A stretch of 64,000 nt of DNA from Sphaerospermopsis kisseleviana NIES-73. GTDB lineage: Bacteria > Cyanobacteriota > Cyanobacteriia > Cyanobacteriales > Nostocaceae. The stretch covers positions 4,950,889 through 5,014,888 of the forward strand of contig NZ_AP018314.1 in assembly GCF_002368075.1 (NCBI RefSeq), read 5' to 3'. A program made the translations under genes and the position numbers. Positions 54,135-64,000 of the stretch are shown here, one piece after another (the stretch's first letter is position 1; each line of letters begins with the position of its first letter). The notes below the pieces were generated by a model. The model saw only the letters and a program-made list of their open reading frames with translations, was not told where the DNA came from and made no database searches.

Positions 54135-55946
54135 TTAACTTTGATCTAACTTCAACACAGCCATAAACGCTTCCTGGGGTACATCCACCGTACCCACAGC
54201 TTTCATCCGTTTTTTACCCTTGGCTTGTTTCTGCAAAAGTTTCTTCTTCCGGCTGATGTCACCACCGTAGCACTTAGCTAAAACGTCTTTCCGCAAAGCC
54301 GGAATATGTTCACTGGCAATCACCTTACTACCAATAGACGCTTGAATGGGAACTTTGAATTGATGACGTGGGATCAGTTCTTTGAGCTTTTCAGCCATTG
54401 ATCTGCCCACACCATAAGCTTTATCCCGGTGGACGATCATCGCTAAAGAATCTACGGGATCACCATTGATCATAATATCCAACTTCACCAACGGATTTTC
54501 CCGGTAGCCAATCAGATGATATTCCATACTCGCATAACCACGAGAACGGGATTTCATTTGATCAAAAAAGTCGGTGACAACTTCCGCCAAAGGAATTTCA
54601 TAAGTTAGGGTAGTCCGTCCCTGGGTAAGATATTTCATATCTTTGAAAATACCCCGGCGGTTTTGTGATAACTCCATCAAAGTACCAACGTAGGTTTCGG
54701 GAGTAATCATTTCTACCTGCACATAAGGTTCTTCTATTCTTTCCCGGTCATTGGGCGCAGGTAAATGGCTAGGATTATCAATATACAGTTCCTCACCCTT
54801 GATAGTGATCACCTTATAAACCACAGATGGGGCTGTAATAATTAAATCCAGGTTATACTCTCGCTCTAACCGTTCTTGGACAATTTCCATGTGTAGCAAA
54901 CCCAAGAACCCACAACGGAAACCAAACCCCATTGCGCTAGAAGTTTCCGGTTCATATTGCAAAGCCGCATCATTCAATCTCAGTTTTTCCAAAGCTTCCC
55001 GCAAGTCTTCAAATTGATCTGCATCTATGGGGAACATCCCACAAAATACCATTGGGTTAGCCTCTGTGTAACCGGGTAAAGGTTCTGTAGCTTTAGCCTT
55101 AGATAAGGTGATAGTATCGCCCACCCGTGCATCAGCCACAGCTTTAATAGAGGCGGCTAAATAACCTACTTCTCCCGCATGGAGTTCTTCAACTTGTTTT
55201 TGGGTGGGAGAAAGGACACCTAACTCATCAATTTCATATTCCTTACCCGATGCCATCAAATAGATGCGATCGCCCTTCTTCACTGTCCCATCCATCACCC
55301 GGAAATAAACAATTACTCCCCGGTAGCTATCGTAGTAACTATCAAAAATCAGCGCCCTTAAAGGTTGATCAACCGTATTAGCTGCTGGGGGTACACGTTC
55401 TACAATCGTCTCTAAAATCTCAGGAATACCGATTCCCTCTTTAGCAGAAGCTAAAATTGCCCCACTGCAATCTAAACCAATAATTTCTTCAATTTCACTA
55501 ACTACTCTATCTGGTTCTGCTCCTGGTAAATCAATTTTATTTAAAACTGGAATAATTTCCAAATTATGCTCTAGTGCTAAATACACATTTGCTAAAGTTT
55601 GGGCTTCTACCCCTTGGGAGGCATCCACAACCAATAAAGCACCCTCACAAGCAGCCAGAGAACGGGAAACTTCATAGGAAAAGTCAACGTGACCAGGAGT
55701 ATCAATTAAGTTTAAAACGTACTGCTGACCATCCTTAGCTGTGTAATTCATCCGGGCAGCTTGCAGCTTAATTGTAATGCCGCGCTCCCGTTCCAGATCC
55801 ATGTTATCGAGAAACTGCTCCTTCATTTGTCGGTCGTCTACAGTGCCAGTAGCTTGGAGTAAGCGATCGGCTAAAGTAGATTTACCGTGATCAATATGAG
55901 CAATAATACAGAAATTGCGAATGCGAACTGCGGGAACGTCAGTCAT
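54135..55946 (-). CDS. lepA: Elongation factor 4 (LepA)
   Basis: 603 residues from the ATG at 55946 ([20 protein letters not shown]); an upstream ATG at 55970 adds eight residues outside the family start. The GTPase motifs are intact: AHIDHGKST (P-loop), RERGITI, DTPGH and NKIDLPGA. The EF-G-like domains II, III and V and the LepA-specific C-terminus ([12 protein letters not shown]) are all present. It acts on ribosomes during translation stress. It stands alone on the minus strand. Confidence 0.95.
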   Translation of the reverse strand: MTDVPAVRIRNFCIIAHIDHGKSTLADRLLQATGTVDDRQMKEQFLDNMDLERERGITIKLQAARMNYTAKDGQQYVLNLIDTPGHVDFSYEVSRSLAACEGALLVVDASQGVEAQTLANVYLALEHNLEIIPVLNKIDLPGAEPDRVVSEIEEIIGLDCSGAILASAKEGIGIPEILETIVERVPPAANTVDQPLRALIFDSYYDSYRGVIVYFRVMDGTVKKGDRIYLMASGKEYEIDELGVLSPTQKQVEELHAGEVGYLAASIKAVADARVGDTITLSKAKATEPLPGYTEANPMVFCGMFPIDADQFEDLREALEKLRLNDAALQYEPETSSAMGFGFRCGFLGLLHMEIVQERLEREYNLDLIITAPSVVYKVITIKGEELYIDNPSHLPAPNDRERIEEPYVQVEMITPETYVGTLMELSQNRRGIFKDMKYLTQGRTTLTYEIPLAEVVTDFFDQMKSRSRGYASMEYHLIGYRENPLVKLDIMINGDPVDSLAMIVHRDKAYGVGRSMAEKLKELIPRHQFKVPIQASIGSKVIASEHIPALRKDVLAKCYGGDISRKKKLLQKQAKGKKRMKAVGTVDVPQEAFMAVLKLDQS

Positions 55947-56217
55947 ATACCATCTTTGCTTTAGCAGCAATCAAAAGTTAAATCTATTTACTTCATGTAT
56001 TTTAATGCTTTATTGGGTAATGGGAACAGGAGGCAGGAGTTCAAGAAGTCAGGAGTTCTAGCAGTCAGAGGAAGTTAATAACTCAGTCACCAGTCAATGG
56101 TCTCCAGTCTCCAGGCAGGTGAATTAATTTTCAAGATATGATGACACTGTATATGAAAACTGCCACCTAAAAACTGAATCATCTAAGTTTGGTAATTTTT
56201 TGGGAAACCGTAAACCT

Positions 56218-56454
56218 ATGAATACGCAAGAAAACCCCACCAACGGGGAAAAAATCCATACAGACAAGGTAGAAATTGCTGTTCGCCTAGACTCTGAATT
56301 AATAGCCCAAATTCAGCATCTTACCAATGACCCCAGTAAGGTGATAGAAGTCGCCATCCGCCAATGGTTACGCGGCGACATACCGAGAGATGATGAACTA
56401 ACTCGCACACCAATACGCACACCTATTCCCCCTAGAGGAGAATGGAATGATTGA
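56218..56454 (+). CDS. Small RHH-like DNA-binding protein
   Basis: 78 residues from the ATG at 56218. A ribbon-helix-helix-like segment (VEIAVRLDSELIAQIQHLTN, then DPSKVIEVAIRQWLRGD) is followed by an extended Pro/Arg tail (RTPIRTPIPPRGEW). No toxin gene is adjacent. It could be a small transcription regulator; the similarity is structural in pattern, not a specific family match. Confidence 0.6.
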   Translation: MNTQENPTNGEKIHTDKVEIAVRLDSELIAQIQHLTNDPSKVIEVAIRQWLRGDIPRDDELTRTPIRTPIPPRGEWND

Positions 56455-56690
56455 AATTTGGGGACTGGGGACTGGGGAAGAAGCAGGGGAGCAGGGAGCA
56501 GGGGGAAGTTATTTGTATTTTTCCCAATCACCAGTCACCAATGATACAAAATGTAAAATTTAACGCTCCAGATTCCAGAAAAGTCAAAAATATACAGTCA
56601 AAAGTATGAAAGCTGTAAAACTTTATGCCAAAATTTAAGCAGCTTTAGTACAACCACGGTGGAAAGCAAATTGTCTATCCAACTCGATAA
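56455..56690. repeat. STRR and leader before the histidine kinase gene
   Basis: GGGGACT heptamers (56459-56478) and AGCAGGG units lead into an AT-rich leader. No gene is seen. The kinase promoter should lie in 56560-56680. Confidence 0.55.
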
Positions 56691-58472
56691 ATGACTATTA
56701 CTGCGAATAACCCATTGCCAAAGCTATTTTCTCAGAACCTGGAATCTACTAACCGCAGTACAGATGGCTTATTACTAACTCTTGCATCTGAGTTGGTATA
56801 TATCCAAGATGGTACTGGGCGTTATCTGACATTTGATTGGCAGTACAGCGAACTCCTGGATTTAATCACTGAGAGAATAGTTGATGCGCTTAATGAAAAT
56901 GAAATCTTTACCCCAGTAGATAAAGTTGCCTATTTGGAAGGCTTGCAAAGGATTTTAACAACTTTAGTCCCAGAGAGAGTTCAATGTTGGTTTAAATGCA
57001 GTCAATATTTATTAGAGTTGGAGTTGACAATTACTCCAATTATGCCGCAACTGGGTGAAGCCGCAACCACAGTTTTGGTTATGGGTAGGCTATTACCATC
57101 TCCAGTCAATGGTAAAGAAGTGAATCAGGCAGCAAAAACGCCTTCACAGCTTGAGTTATTTTTGCATTCTCGGAAAGTGCCACAGTTATTGGTGCAATAC
57201 CAAAAACTATTAAACCAAATCACCAGAAATATCTGGTGGACACTGGATATAGATGTTATTTGGCAGCAAACAGTTGACAGTTTAGGACAAACTCTCAAAC
57301 TGGAGCGTTGTATTTTCTTTCCTTATCAGCCAGGAGATTCAAAAGTTAGGGTAATCGCAGAATATCACCAACCAGCATTCAAGCCCATTTTAGGCTCAGA
57401 AATAGAGATATCTTCTGAACCTGCTTTTGCTCAAGCTTTCGCAACTCTAGAACCGATGGTCATAGAGATGCCCATTCAAACAAATTCTCAGCAGCACAGA
57501 TTTTTACTTTTTGCTACTAACTATCAAGACCAAGCAAATGGTTTAGTTGGGTTAAGTTTAAGCAGTGAAGAAATATTAATAACAGAAACGGAAATAGAAT
57601 TAATTAAAGAGTTGGCAGATCAACTGGGTACAGCGATCGCTCATGCTACCCTATACAAAGAACTAGAATACGCAAGACAAAACGCTGAGGAAGCATCCCG
57701 GTTAAAAAGCGAATTTCTCGCTAATGTATCCCACGAAATTCATACACCTTTAAATGGCATGATTGGCTTTTTAAAGCTGATTTTAGAAGGGATAGCAGAT
57801 GATCCCGAAGAACAAATGGAATTTGTGGATGAAGCTCTTAAATTATCACTCCATCTGCTAAATCTTCTTAATGATATTTTGGATATTGCCAAAATCGAAG
57901 CCGGGAAAATGGAGTTAGACTGCTCACCTGTCAAACTTCAAGAGCTATTTAGTGATGTAGAAAACTTTACCCGTCCCCAAGCGGAGATGAGAAACCTCAG
58001 TTTCCAAATGCAAATGCCTGTCACCTCTGATGAAATTATCGTTCAAGGTAATTACCAAAGGTTGTTACAAGTTATGCTAAATTTGGTAGGCAATGCTATT
58101 AAATTCACCCATGAAGGTGGAATCACCATCAGCGCCGACTGGGTTATCAAAAAAGGAAAAGGAAAATCCAGCAAACCACAGAATCCCGGCATGGTGAAAG
58201 TTAAAGTTGCAGATACTGGTATTGGTGTTTCCTTAGACAAACAAGATAAACTGTTTCAATTATTCTCTCAAGTTGATGGTTCTCGTACTCGTCACTACGG
58301 AGGTACTGGTTTAGGTTTAACCATATCCCAAAAGCTGGTAGAAGCAATGGGCGGTGAGGTACATTTTTATAGCTTAGGCGAAGGTCTTGGTTCAACTGTC
58401 ACCTTCACAGTCCCACTTTATCAACAACCGGTCTTGTGTTCCCCTAGCGAGTGCGAGATTGAATCTCAATAA
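56691..58472 (+). CDS. GAF-domain sensor histidine kinase
   Basis: 593 residues. A PAS-like N-terminus (about 30-140) is followed by a GAF domain (about 190-320, TLKLERCIFFPYQPG). A HisKA domain carries the phosphoacceptor His in NVSHEIHTPLNG (about 347), and the HATPase_c domain has NAIKFTHEGG, VADTGIGVSL and HYGGTGLGLTIS (about 455-570). No membrane segments, so it is cytoplasmic. The H-box reads HEIHTP instead of the usual HELRTP. No response regulator gene is adjacent; the signal is unknown. Confidence 0.88.
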   Translation: MTITANNPLPKLFSQNLESTNRSTDGLLLTLASELVYIQDGTGRYLTFDWQYSELLDLITERIVDALNENEIFTPVDKVAYLEGLQRILTTLVPERVQCWFKCSQYLLELELTITPIMPQLGEAATTVLVMGRLLPSPVNGKEVNQAAKTPSQLELFLHSRKVPQLLVQYQKLLNQITRNIWWTLDIDVIWQQTVDSLGQTLKLERCIFFPYQPGDSKVRVIAEYHQPAFKPILGSEIEISSEPAFAQAFATLEPMVIEMPIQTNSQQHRFLLFATNYQDQANGLVGLSLSSEEILITETEIELIKELADQLGTAIAHATLYKELEYARQNAEEASRLKSEFLANVSHEIHTPLNGMIGFLKLILEGIADDPEEQMEFVDEALKLSLHLLNLLNDILDIAKIEAGKMELDCSPVKLQELFSDVENFTRPQAEMRNLSFQMQMPVTSDEIIVQGNYQRLLQVMLNLVGNAIKFTHEGGITISADWVIKKGKGKSSKPQNPGMVKVKVADTGIGVSLDKQDKLFQLFSQVDGSRTRHYGGTGLGLTISQKLVEAMGGEVHFYSLGEGLGSTVTFTVPLYQQPVLCSPSECEIESQ

Positions 58473-58827
58473 TTGATTGGTGACTGGTGATTGGGGAAGA
58501 AAATTTTAGATTTTAGATTTTAGATTGGAGTTAACAAAAACAATCCAAAATCCAAAATCCAAAATCCAAAATAAATAACTCCTGACTCCTGTACGGGCGA
58601 AGCCTGCCTGTCGGCAGACAGGCATTCGGAAAATAGCCTTTTCATAAAATTGATAATTGGTCGCCCGAATGCTTTGCCCCTACGACTCCTGACTCCTCGA
58701 ACTCCTGACTCCTTGATCTCCTGCCTCCTGCCTCCTGACTCCTGACTCCTGTTATATTTTGGGAAATGGGTGGATAATCTGCAAATCCCACTTTCAAAGC
58801 CGTCCTTTACTGAACAGGTCTAAAACT
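58473..58827. repeat. Mosaic repeat region before the nfu gene
   Basis: It starts with GGTGACT heptamers. It then holds TTTAGAT and CCAAAAT units, CTGACTC units and a hairpin with GCCTGTC paired to GACAGGC (58605-58623), bracketed by inverted GGGCGAAGC and GCCCGAATG segments. No gene is supported. The nfu promoter probably lies in its last 80 bases. Confidence 0.7.
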
Positions 58828-59058
58828 ATGGAATTGACACTTGAAAACGTTGAAACTGTCTTAGATGAAATGCGCCCTTATCTAATGTCTGATGGGGGTA
58901 ATGTGGAACTGGTAGAACTCGATGGACCAGTAGTGAAACTGCGTTTACAAGGTGCTTGCGGTTCTTGTCCTAGTTCACAAATGACTTTGAGAATGGGTAT
59001 TGAACGCCGTCTCAAAGAAATGATTCCCGAAATTGCAGAAATTGAACAAGTCATCTAG
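58828..59058 (+). CDS. Nfu-type iron-sulfur scaffold protein
   Basis: 76 residues from the ATG at 58828; an upstream in-frame start would add 23 unrelated residues. It is the NifU C-terminal domain alone: [20 protein letters not shown] and [20 protein letters not shown] with the CxxC cluster-binding motif. It carries or transfers [4Fe-4S] clusters. It is the usual cyanobacterial NfuA length. Its stop is followed by a heptamer array. Confidence 0.9.
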   Translation: MELTLENVETVLDEMRPYLMSDGGNVELVELDGPVVKLRLQGACGSCPSSQMTLRMGIERRLKEMIPEIAEIEQVI

Positions 59059-59224
59059 GGATAGATGACTGGTGGTTGGTGATTGGTGATTGGTGACTGG
59101 TGATTGGTGAGTGGGTAATCAATCTTTATGTTTCCCTATCAACTATCAACTATCAACTATCACCAATTACCCATTACCATTATTGATAATTGAAAATTAT
59201 TAGTAAATCCTGAAAAGCATATTA
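59059..59224. repeat. STRR array between nfu and the GH57 gene
   Basis: ATTGGTG/ACTGGTG heptamers (59066-59112), CAACTAT units (59140-59162) and a short AT-rich leader. No gene is seen. Confidence 0.8.
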
Positions 59225-59230
59225 TTGATC

Positions 59231-61444
59231 ATGTCTCATCCCCTTTACGTCGCGTTTATTTGGCACCAACATCAACCATTGTACAAGTCTCCTGTCAGTC
59301 AGCAGTATCGCTTACCTTGGGTGAGGTTACATGGTACTAAGGATTATCTAGATTTAATATTATTGCTGGAAAAATACCCGAAATTACATCAAACGGTGAA
59401 TTTAGTACCGTCTTTGATTTTACAGTTAGAAGATTATATTGCGGGAAATGCTTTTGACCCTTATTTAACTGCCAGTTTAACACCTGTGGAACAGTTAACC
59501 ACAGAACAAAAAGAGTTTATTGTTCAACATTTTTTTGATGCTAACCATCATACTTTAATTGACCCCCATCCCCGTTATGCCCAATTGTATTATCAAAGAC
59601 AGGAAAAGGGTCAAGGTTGGTGTTTAGCAAATTGGCAAGCTGTAGATTATAGTGATTTATTAGCTTGGCATAATTTAGCGTGGATTGATCCTTTATTTTG
59701 GGATGATCCAGAAATTGCAGTTTGGTTAAAACAAGGACGTAATTTTACTTTAGGCGATCGCCAACGGATCTATTCTAAACAAAAACAAATCCTCAGTCGC
59801 ATTATTCCCCAACACCGGAAAATGCAGGAAACTGGCCAGCTAGAAGTTACCACCACCCCCTACACTCACCCCATTTTACCCCTGTTAGCTGATACCAACT
59901 CTGGACGGGTGGCAGTGCCACAAATGACATTACCTAACCAGCGTTTCCAGTGGGCGGAAGATATTCCCCGCCATTTACAAAAAGCCTGGGATTTATATAA
60001 AGATAGGTTTGGACAAGCACCCAGAGGTTTATGGCCTTCAGAACAGTCCGTCAGCCCAGAAATTTTACCGTATATTATTAAACAAGGGTTTAAGTGGATT
60101 TGCTCAGATGAAGCGGTTTTAGGTTGGACATTGCAACATTTCTTTCATCGGGATGGGGCGGGAAATGTACAACAACCAGAATTATTATACCGTCCCTATC
60201 GTTTGCAAACTCCCGCAGGTGAGGTTTCCATTGTATTCCGGGATCATAGATTATCAGATTTAGTGGGTTTTACTTATGGTGCAATGCAGCCAAAACAGGC
60301 GGTTGCAGACTTAGTAGGACATTTACAGGCGATCGCTAGAAAACAAAGAGAAAACCCAACTTCACAACCTTGGTTAGTTACCATTGCTTTGGATGGGGAA
60401 AATTGCTGGGAATTTTATCCCCAAGATGGTAAAATTTTCCTAGAAACATTGTATGAAAACCTGAGTAATCAAGAAAATATCAAACTGGTTACTGTTTCCG
60501 AATTTCTCGAAAAATACCCCGCTACAGCAACTATTCCCGGTGAAAAATTACATAGCGGTTCATGGGTAGATGGCAGTTTTACAACTTGGATCGGTGATCC
60601 TGTAAAAAACCGCGCTTGGGACTATTTAACCCATGCAAGAGAAACCTTAGCAAAACATCCCGAAGCAACCGAAGAAAATAACCCCGCAGCGTGGGAAGCA
60701 TTATATGCTGCTGAAGGTTCAGATTGGTTTTGGTGGTTTGGAGAAGGACATTCATCAAATCAAGATGCCATATTTGATCAACTATTTAGAGAACATTTAT
60801 ATGGCATTTATAAAGCATTAAATGAACCCATACCAGCCTATTTAACCCAACCATTAGAAGTCCACGAAGCCAAATTAGATCATCGTCCAGAAAGTTTTAT
60901 TCATCCCATAATTGACGGTAAAGGGGATGAACAAGACTGGGATAAAGCCGGCAGAATAGAAGTAGGTGGTTCACGGGGAACAATGCACCAAAGTAGTTTA
61001 GTACAACGCATTTTTTACGGTGTTGATCACCTAAATTTCTATGTGCGAGTAGACTTTAAAAGCGGTGTCACACCAGGAAAAGAACTACCCAAAGAATTAA
61101 ATTTATTGTGGTATTATCCCGATAGACCAATGATCAATAGTCCTGCACCTTTAGCAGAAGTTCCTGATCTTGCACCGGTTAATTATTTCTTTCACCATCA
61201 TTTAGAAATTAACCTAATTTCCCAAACAATTTATTTTCGAGAAGCAGCAGAACATTATCAATGGCATCCCCGCGCAACTCGCGCCCAAGTTGCGTTAAAC
61301 TCTTGTTTAGAGATAGCAGTACCTTGGGCAGATTTGCAAGTTCCTCCTGACTATCCTGTAAGGTTGGTTTTAGTATTAGCTGATGATGGTTGTTATCACA
61401 GTTATTTACCGGAAAATTCTTTAATTCCCATTGAAGTCCCTTAA
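59231..61444 (+). CDS. Glycoside hydrolase family 57
   Basis: 737 residues from the ATG at 59231 (MSHPLYVAFIWHQHQPLYKS, the GH57 HQP motif). Family motifs follow: FFDANHHTLIDPHPRY, GLWPSEQSVSPEILPYI with the likely nucleophile Glu near residue 270, and VTIALDGENCWEFYPQDG with the acid/base Asp. The last about 170 residues (IDGKGDEQDWDKAGRIEVGG onward) look like a beta-rich carbohydrate-binding or DOMON-like module. It acts on alpha-glucans, probably as an amylase or branching enzyme. No signal peptide, so it is cytoplasmic. Confidence 0.87.
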   Translation: MSHPLYVAFIWHQHQPLYKSPVSQQYRLPWVRLHGTKDYLDLILLLEKYPKLHQTVNLVPSLILQLEDYIAGNAFDPYLTASLTPVEQLTTEQKEFIVQHFFDANHHTLIDPHPRYAQLYYQRQEKGQGWCLANWQAVDYSDLLAWHNLAWIDPLFWDDPEIAVWLKQGRNFTLGDRQRIYSKQKQILSRIIPQHRKMQETGQLEVTTTPYTHPILPLLADTNSGRVAVPQMTLPNQRFQWAEDIPRHLQKAWDLYKDRFGQAPRGLWPSEQSVSPEILPYIIKQGFKWICSDEAVLGWTLQHFFHRDGAGNVQQPELLYRPYRLQTPAGEVSIVFRDHRLSDLVGFTYGAMQPKQAVADLVGHLQAIARKQRENPTSQPWLVTIALDGENCWEFYPQDGKIFLETLYENLSNQENIKLVTVSEFLEKYPATATIPGEKLHSGSWVDGSFTTWIGDPVKNRAWDYLTHARETLAKHPEATEENNPAAWEALYAAEGSDWFWWFGEGHSSNQDAIFDQLFREHLYGIYKALNEPIPAYLTQPLEVHEAKLDHRPESFIHPIIDGKGDEQDWDKAGRIEVGGSRGTMHQSSLVQRIFYGVDHLNFYVRVDFKSGVTPGKELPKELNLLWYYPDRPMINSPAPLAEVPDLAPVNYFFHHHLEINLISQTIYFREAAEHYQWHPRATRAQVALNSCLEIAVPWADLQVPPDYPVRLVLVLADDGCYHSYLPENSLIPIEVP

Positions 61445-61450
61445 TAGTAG

Positions 61451-61638
61451 GTTGGGTTGACGAAAGGAAACCCAACATCTTTTTTATCTCACGCAAAGAC
61501 GCAGAGAACGCAGAGGAAGAAAATAATTCAAAAGTAGATTAAGTTCCGTAGTGAGGACTTCAGTCCTCAAGTAAGGAATTTATTCCTTACTACGAACTTT
61601 GCGTTTAAAAAATGGGTTGTAAATCTAAAATAAAACCT
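61451..61638. repeat. Long direct repeat, left copy, downstream of the Uma2 gene
   Basis: About 180 bases shared with 62221-62399, containing GTTGGGTTGACG, the CACGCAAAGACGCAGAG repeat and the palindrome GAGGACTTCAGTCCTC and GTAAGGAATTTATTCCTTAC. It includes the last about 11 codons of the Uma2 gene. Confidence 0.88.
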
Positions 61639-62180
61639 GGTAACACATCTTCCCCAGATAAACTTTGAGGATTTTCTAATATTTCTACTGCTTGATTTTG
61701 ACGATATATTTCTACTTGTTTATCTTTAGGATTTAACAACCAACCTAAACGCAATCCATTATTAATATATTCCTGCATCTTTGTTTGTGTATCAGCTAAA
61801 TCGTCACTTTCAGAAACTAATTCAATCACAAAATCAGGACATAAAGGTAAAAACTTTTTTCTTTGTTCTGGTGTCAGTGCATTCCATCTTTCTATTTTTA
61901 TCCAAGATACATCGGGGGAACGAGTACCACCAAGAGGTAATTTAAAACCTGTGGAAGAATCAAATGCTTTTCCTAATTTATGTGTTCTGTTCCAAAACCA
62001 AACTTGTCCAGTTAATTCTAAGTTTCTTTCTCCTGTTTCTCCTCCGGTTGGTGACATAACAATTAATTCCCCTTGATGTGATAATTCTAAACGTAAATCT
62101 TTGTTAGCTGCAACTATTTCTACAAATTCATCATCTGTGAATTTTAATGATTGTGGGATTTGTAAGGTTACAGAAGTCAT
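61605..62180 (-). CDS. Uma2-family (DUF820) putative nuclease-fold protein
   Basis: 191 residues. The Uma2 layout is FTDDEFVEIVAANKDLRLEL, LIVMSPTGGETGERNLEL, TRSPDVSWIKIERW, CPDFVIELVSESDDLADTQT and YINNGLRLGWLLNPKDKQVE. The catalytic-type residues (Asp in SPDVSW and Glu in VIELVS) are kept. It lies between two copies of a direct repeat, and the right copy carries a second 3' end of such a gene. The unit therefore looks tandemly duplicated and then partly deleted. Function unknown. Confidence 0.87.
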   Translation of the reverse strand: MTSVTLQIPQSLKFTDDEFVEIVAANKDLRLELSHQGELIVMSPTGGETGERNLELTGQVWFWNRTHKLGKAFDSSTGFKLPLGGTRSPDVSWIKIERWNALTPEQRKKFLPLCPDFVIELVSESDDLADTQTKMQEYINNGLRLGWLLNPKDKQVEIYRQNQAVEILENPQSLSGEDVLPGFILDLQPIF

Positions 62181-62220
62181 GATTCTTACCTGTTGAATAT
62201 TAGATATTATATCTCAGTAC

Positions 62221-62399
62221 GTTGGGTTGACGGGAGGAAACCCAACATCTTTTATATCTCACGCAAAGACGCAGAGGAAGAAAATAATTCAAAAGTAGAT
62301 TAAGTTCCGTAGTGAGGACTTCAGTCCTCAAGTAAGGAATTTATTCCTTACTACGAACTTTGCGTTTGCAAAATGGGTTGTAAATCTCAAATAAAACCT
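62221..62399. repeat. Long direct repeat, right copy, upstream of the Uma2 gene
   Basis: Matches 61451-61638 closely in the same orientation. At its right end (62370-62399) it carries a sequence matching the 3' end of the Uma2 gene (AAATGGGTTGTAAATCTCAA), but no gene body follows. This is evidence of a deleted duplicate gene. Confidence 0.85.
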
Positions 62400-62447
62400 T
62401 TTGAGAGGGAATTTTTAATTTTCTATTGTTGAATATTTTGTTGAATA

Positions 62448-63968
62448 TTATAAATCCCAATCTCTGCGAAAATGCAATAAACTTTGCAAAAACTCTTGCA
62501 AAATGTGGTTTTTATTTAACTTTTGTTTATTCCATTCTCTTGCGGTTTGCTGTAATATTTCTGAAAAGCTAGGATCAACAACAGCTAAATTTTCTAAGTT
62601 CTCAATTTTCAGATTTTTTGACATTGTTAAAGCTACTAAGTTTATTAATTCTCCCGCTTCTACACCAAATATAGAACATCCTAATATTTGACCATTTTCT
62701 AAAATAATTAATTTACAAATACCTGTAATTTCATTTTTAATTTGTGCTGCTGTTAAGGTTTTGAAATAGTTGGTAAAAACTAAAACTTGATTTTTACCAT
62801 ATCTTCTTTTTGCTTGTAATTCTGTTAACCCTATTTGCGCTACCATTGGTTGAGAAGATATTATCCAAGGAATACAACGATAATTAACTTCAAGTCTGGG
62901 AAAAAATAGAGCATTTTTCACAGCAATTTTAGCTTCATAATTGGCAATGTTGGCAATATCATAACCACCTAGAATATCACCACAAGCGTAAATGCGATGA
63001 TTTGTGGTTTGGAGTTTTTTATTCACAACTAAACGCCTTGGATACCATTTTACTCCTGCTGCTGCTAAATTTAAATTATCTATGTTTGGTTGTTGTCCAG
63101 TTGCAATTAAAATTTCTTCAGTTTCTATAGCTTTATCTCCAGCTTGCACCCATTTTTGATCTTCAATTTTTCGTATTTGGGTGACGATTGTTTGGTTAAA
63201 AATACGCACACCATCAGCTTCTAATTGTGCTATCAATAATTGTCTTATTTCTGGTTCAAGATCAGAAAAAACACTAGGATGATTTAATATTAAATTGATG
63301 TTGCAACCCCAACGAGCTAAAGTTTGGGCAATTTCAATACTTTGGGGTAAACCACCAATAATTACCCAATTTTTTGGAGGGTTTGGTGTTTCTAAATATT
63401 GCCAAATATTCGCTAAGGTGAGATAACCTGTAGTGTTTAAACCTTCAATATCGGGAATTTTTGGACGTGAACCGCAAGCGAGTAAATAGGTACGGGCGCT
63501 TAAAATTCTGTCATTCACTGCAAAACTCAGCTTGGGAGAAGTTTGAAATTTCCCATTACCAATAATTACATCAACACCTTGGGCAGACAAATTAGCAAGA
63601 GAATTAAGTTGGTTGATATTTGCTGCAATGCTTTGAGCATACAACTTCGCTTGTGGGTAGGAATAGCTGCAAGTCGGTTGCAATATGGAAATTTGCGATT
63701 TTTCTGGTACTCCAGTATTGTTAATTGGCTTGTTCCGGTGAAAATTTGATTTGATGTTTTTACTCTCGTCCATAATGCCAAGAGTTGCCATATCAACGCA
63801 CTGCTGTGAGATTTTACTTAGTTCGCTGAGTGGGTAATGATAGTTTAATTCATAGTGTATTTGAGGCTGTACCAAGGCAACTTTCGCTTGTAGTTGGGTT
63901 GCAGCTAAAGCCGCTTGGTATCCAGTAATACTACCACCAATAATTACAATATCGTAGTCAATTTTCAT
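62448..63968 (-). CDS. FAD-dependent NAD(P)-disulfide-type oxidoreductase without the redox disulfide
   Basis: 506 residues, similar to dihydrolipoamide dehydrogenase and mercuric reductase. FAD motif YDIVIIGGSITGYQAAL at the start, YLLACGSRPKIPDIEG, NAD motif WVIIGGLPQSIEIAQTLARWG and the second FAD motif IYACGDILGGYDIA. The usual CxxxxC pair near residue 45 is missing: the region reads YHYPLSELSKISQQC. The C-terminal dimerisation domain is present (IPWIISSQPMVAQIGLTE). It cannot use the standard disulfide chemistry. The quinone or other acceptor is unknown. Confidence 0.83.
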   Translation of the reverse strand: MKIDYDIVIIGGSITGYQAALAATQLQAKVALVQPQIHYELNYHYPLSELSKISQQCVDMATLGIMDESKNIKSNFHRNKPINNTGVPEKSQISILQPTCSYSYPQAKLYAQSIAANINQLNSLANLSAQGVDVIIGNGKFQTSPKLSFAVNDRILSARTYLLACGSRPKIPDIEGLNTTGYLTLANIWQYLETPNPPKNWVIIGGLPQSIEIAQTLARWGCNINLILNHPSVFSDLEPEIRQLLIAQLEADGVRIFNQTIVTQIRKIEDQKWVQAGDKAIETEEILIATGQQPNIDNLNLAAAGVKWYPRRLVVNKKLQTTNHRIYACGDILGGYDIANIANYEAKIAVKNALFFPRLEVNYRCIPWIISSQPMVAQIGLTELQAKRRYGKNQVLVFTNYFKTLTAAQIKNEITGICKLIILENGQILGCSIFGVEAGELINLVALTMSKNLKIENLENLAVVDPSFSEILQQTAREWNKQKLNKNHILQEFLQSLLHFRRDWDL

Positions 63969-64000
63969 TGGGAATAGGGAATAGGGAATTGGGAATTGGG

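Overview
The window reads as chromosome of a filamentous, heterocyst-forming cyanobacterium (order Nostocales, close to Anabaena/Nostoc/Dolichospermum). The main evidence is a complete arm of the heterocyst glycolipid (hgl/hgd) island. Tocopherol biosynthesis, a KtrAB potassium system, a cyanophycinase-like peptidase, many HIP1 octamers (GCGATCGC) and abundant heptanucleotide short tandem repeats (STRRs) fit this. The DNA is AT-rich. No tRNA, rRNA, CRISPR array or prophage was seen.

Region 1 (1-22.7 kb) is the heterocyst glycolipid island. On the minus strand lie hglE, hglG, hglD, hglC and the start of hglA. Together they form a polyketide/PUFA-synthase-like assembly line: KS-AT-ACP-ACP, KR-DH, KS, CLF-AT and an enoyl reductase. 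Divergent from hglE, across about 1.6 kb with a well-spaced NtcA-like promoter, lie hgdB, hgdC, hgdA, a GT2 glycosyltransferase, a secreted DUF2141 protein, a membrane GT2 glycosyltransferase and hglT. These glycosylate and export the fatty alcohol.

Region 2 (22.7-35 kb) is accessory and decaying. It holds five-copy MITE family members, a two-gene cassette flanked by inverted MITE copies (one product carries a HicA-like C-terminus), toxin-antitoxin debris, a sigma factor-DUF1822-CHAT operon whose CHAT gene is broken, a CsgG-like gene with two unknown envelope genes, and an IS1634-type insertion remnant.

Region 3 (35-46.7 kb) returns to housekeeping genes: ktrA/ktrB, tocopherol methyltransferase and homogentisate phytyltransferase, a TPR protein, cobA, hemD, coaE and tldD. 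A photolyase-like protein split into two separate genes follows, with a toxin-antitoxin pair whose toxin is cut by a transposon end between them.

Region 4 (46.8-64 kb) contains a lipoxygenase, peroxiredoxin Q, a stand-alone nuclease-like protein, a cysteine desulfurase, a cyanophycinase-like peptidase, a GT4 glycosyltransferase, lepA, a small RHH-like protein, a hybrid histidine kinase-type sensor, an Nfu iron-sulfur scaffold, a GH57 glycosidase, a Uma2 protein between long direct repeats, and a flavin oxidoreductase lacking the redox disulfide. All assignments come from reading the sequence; no database search was run.
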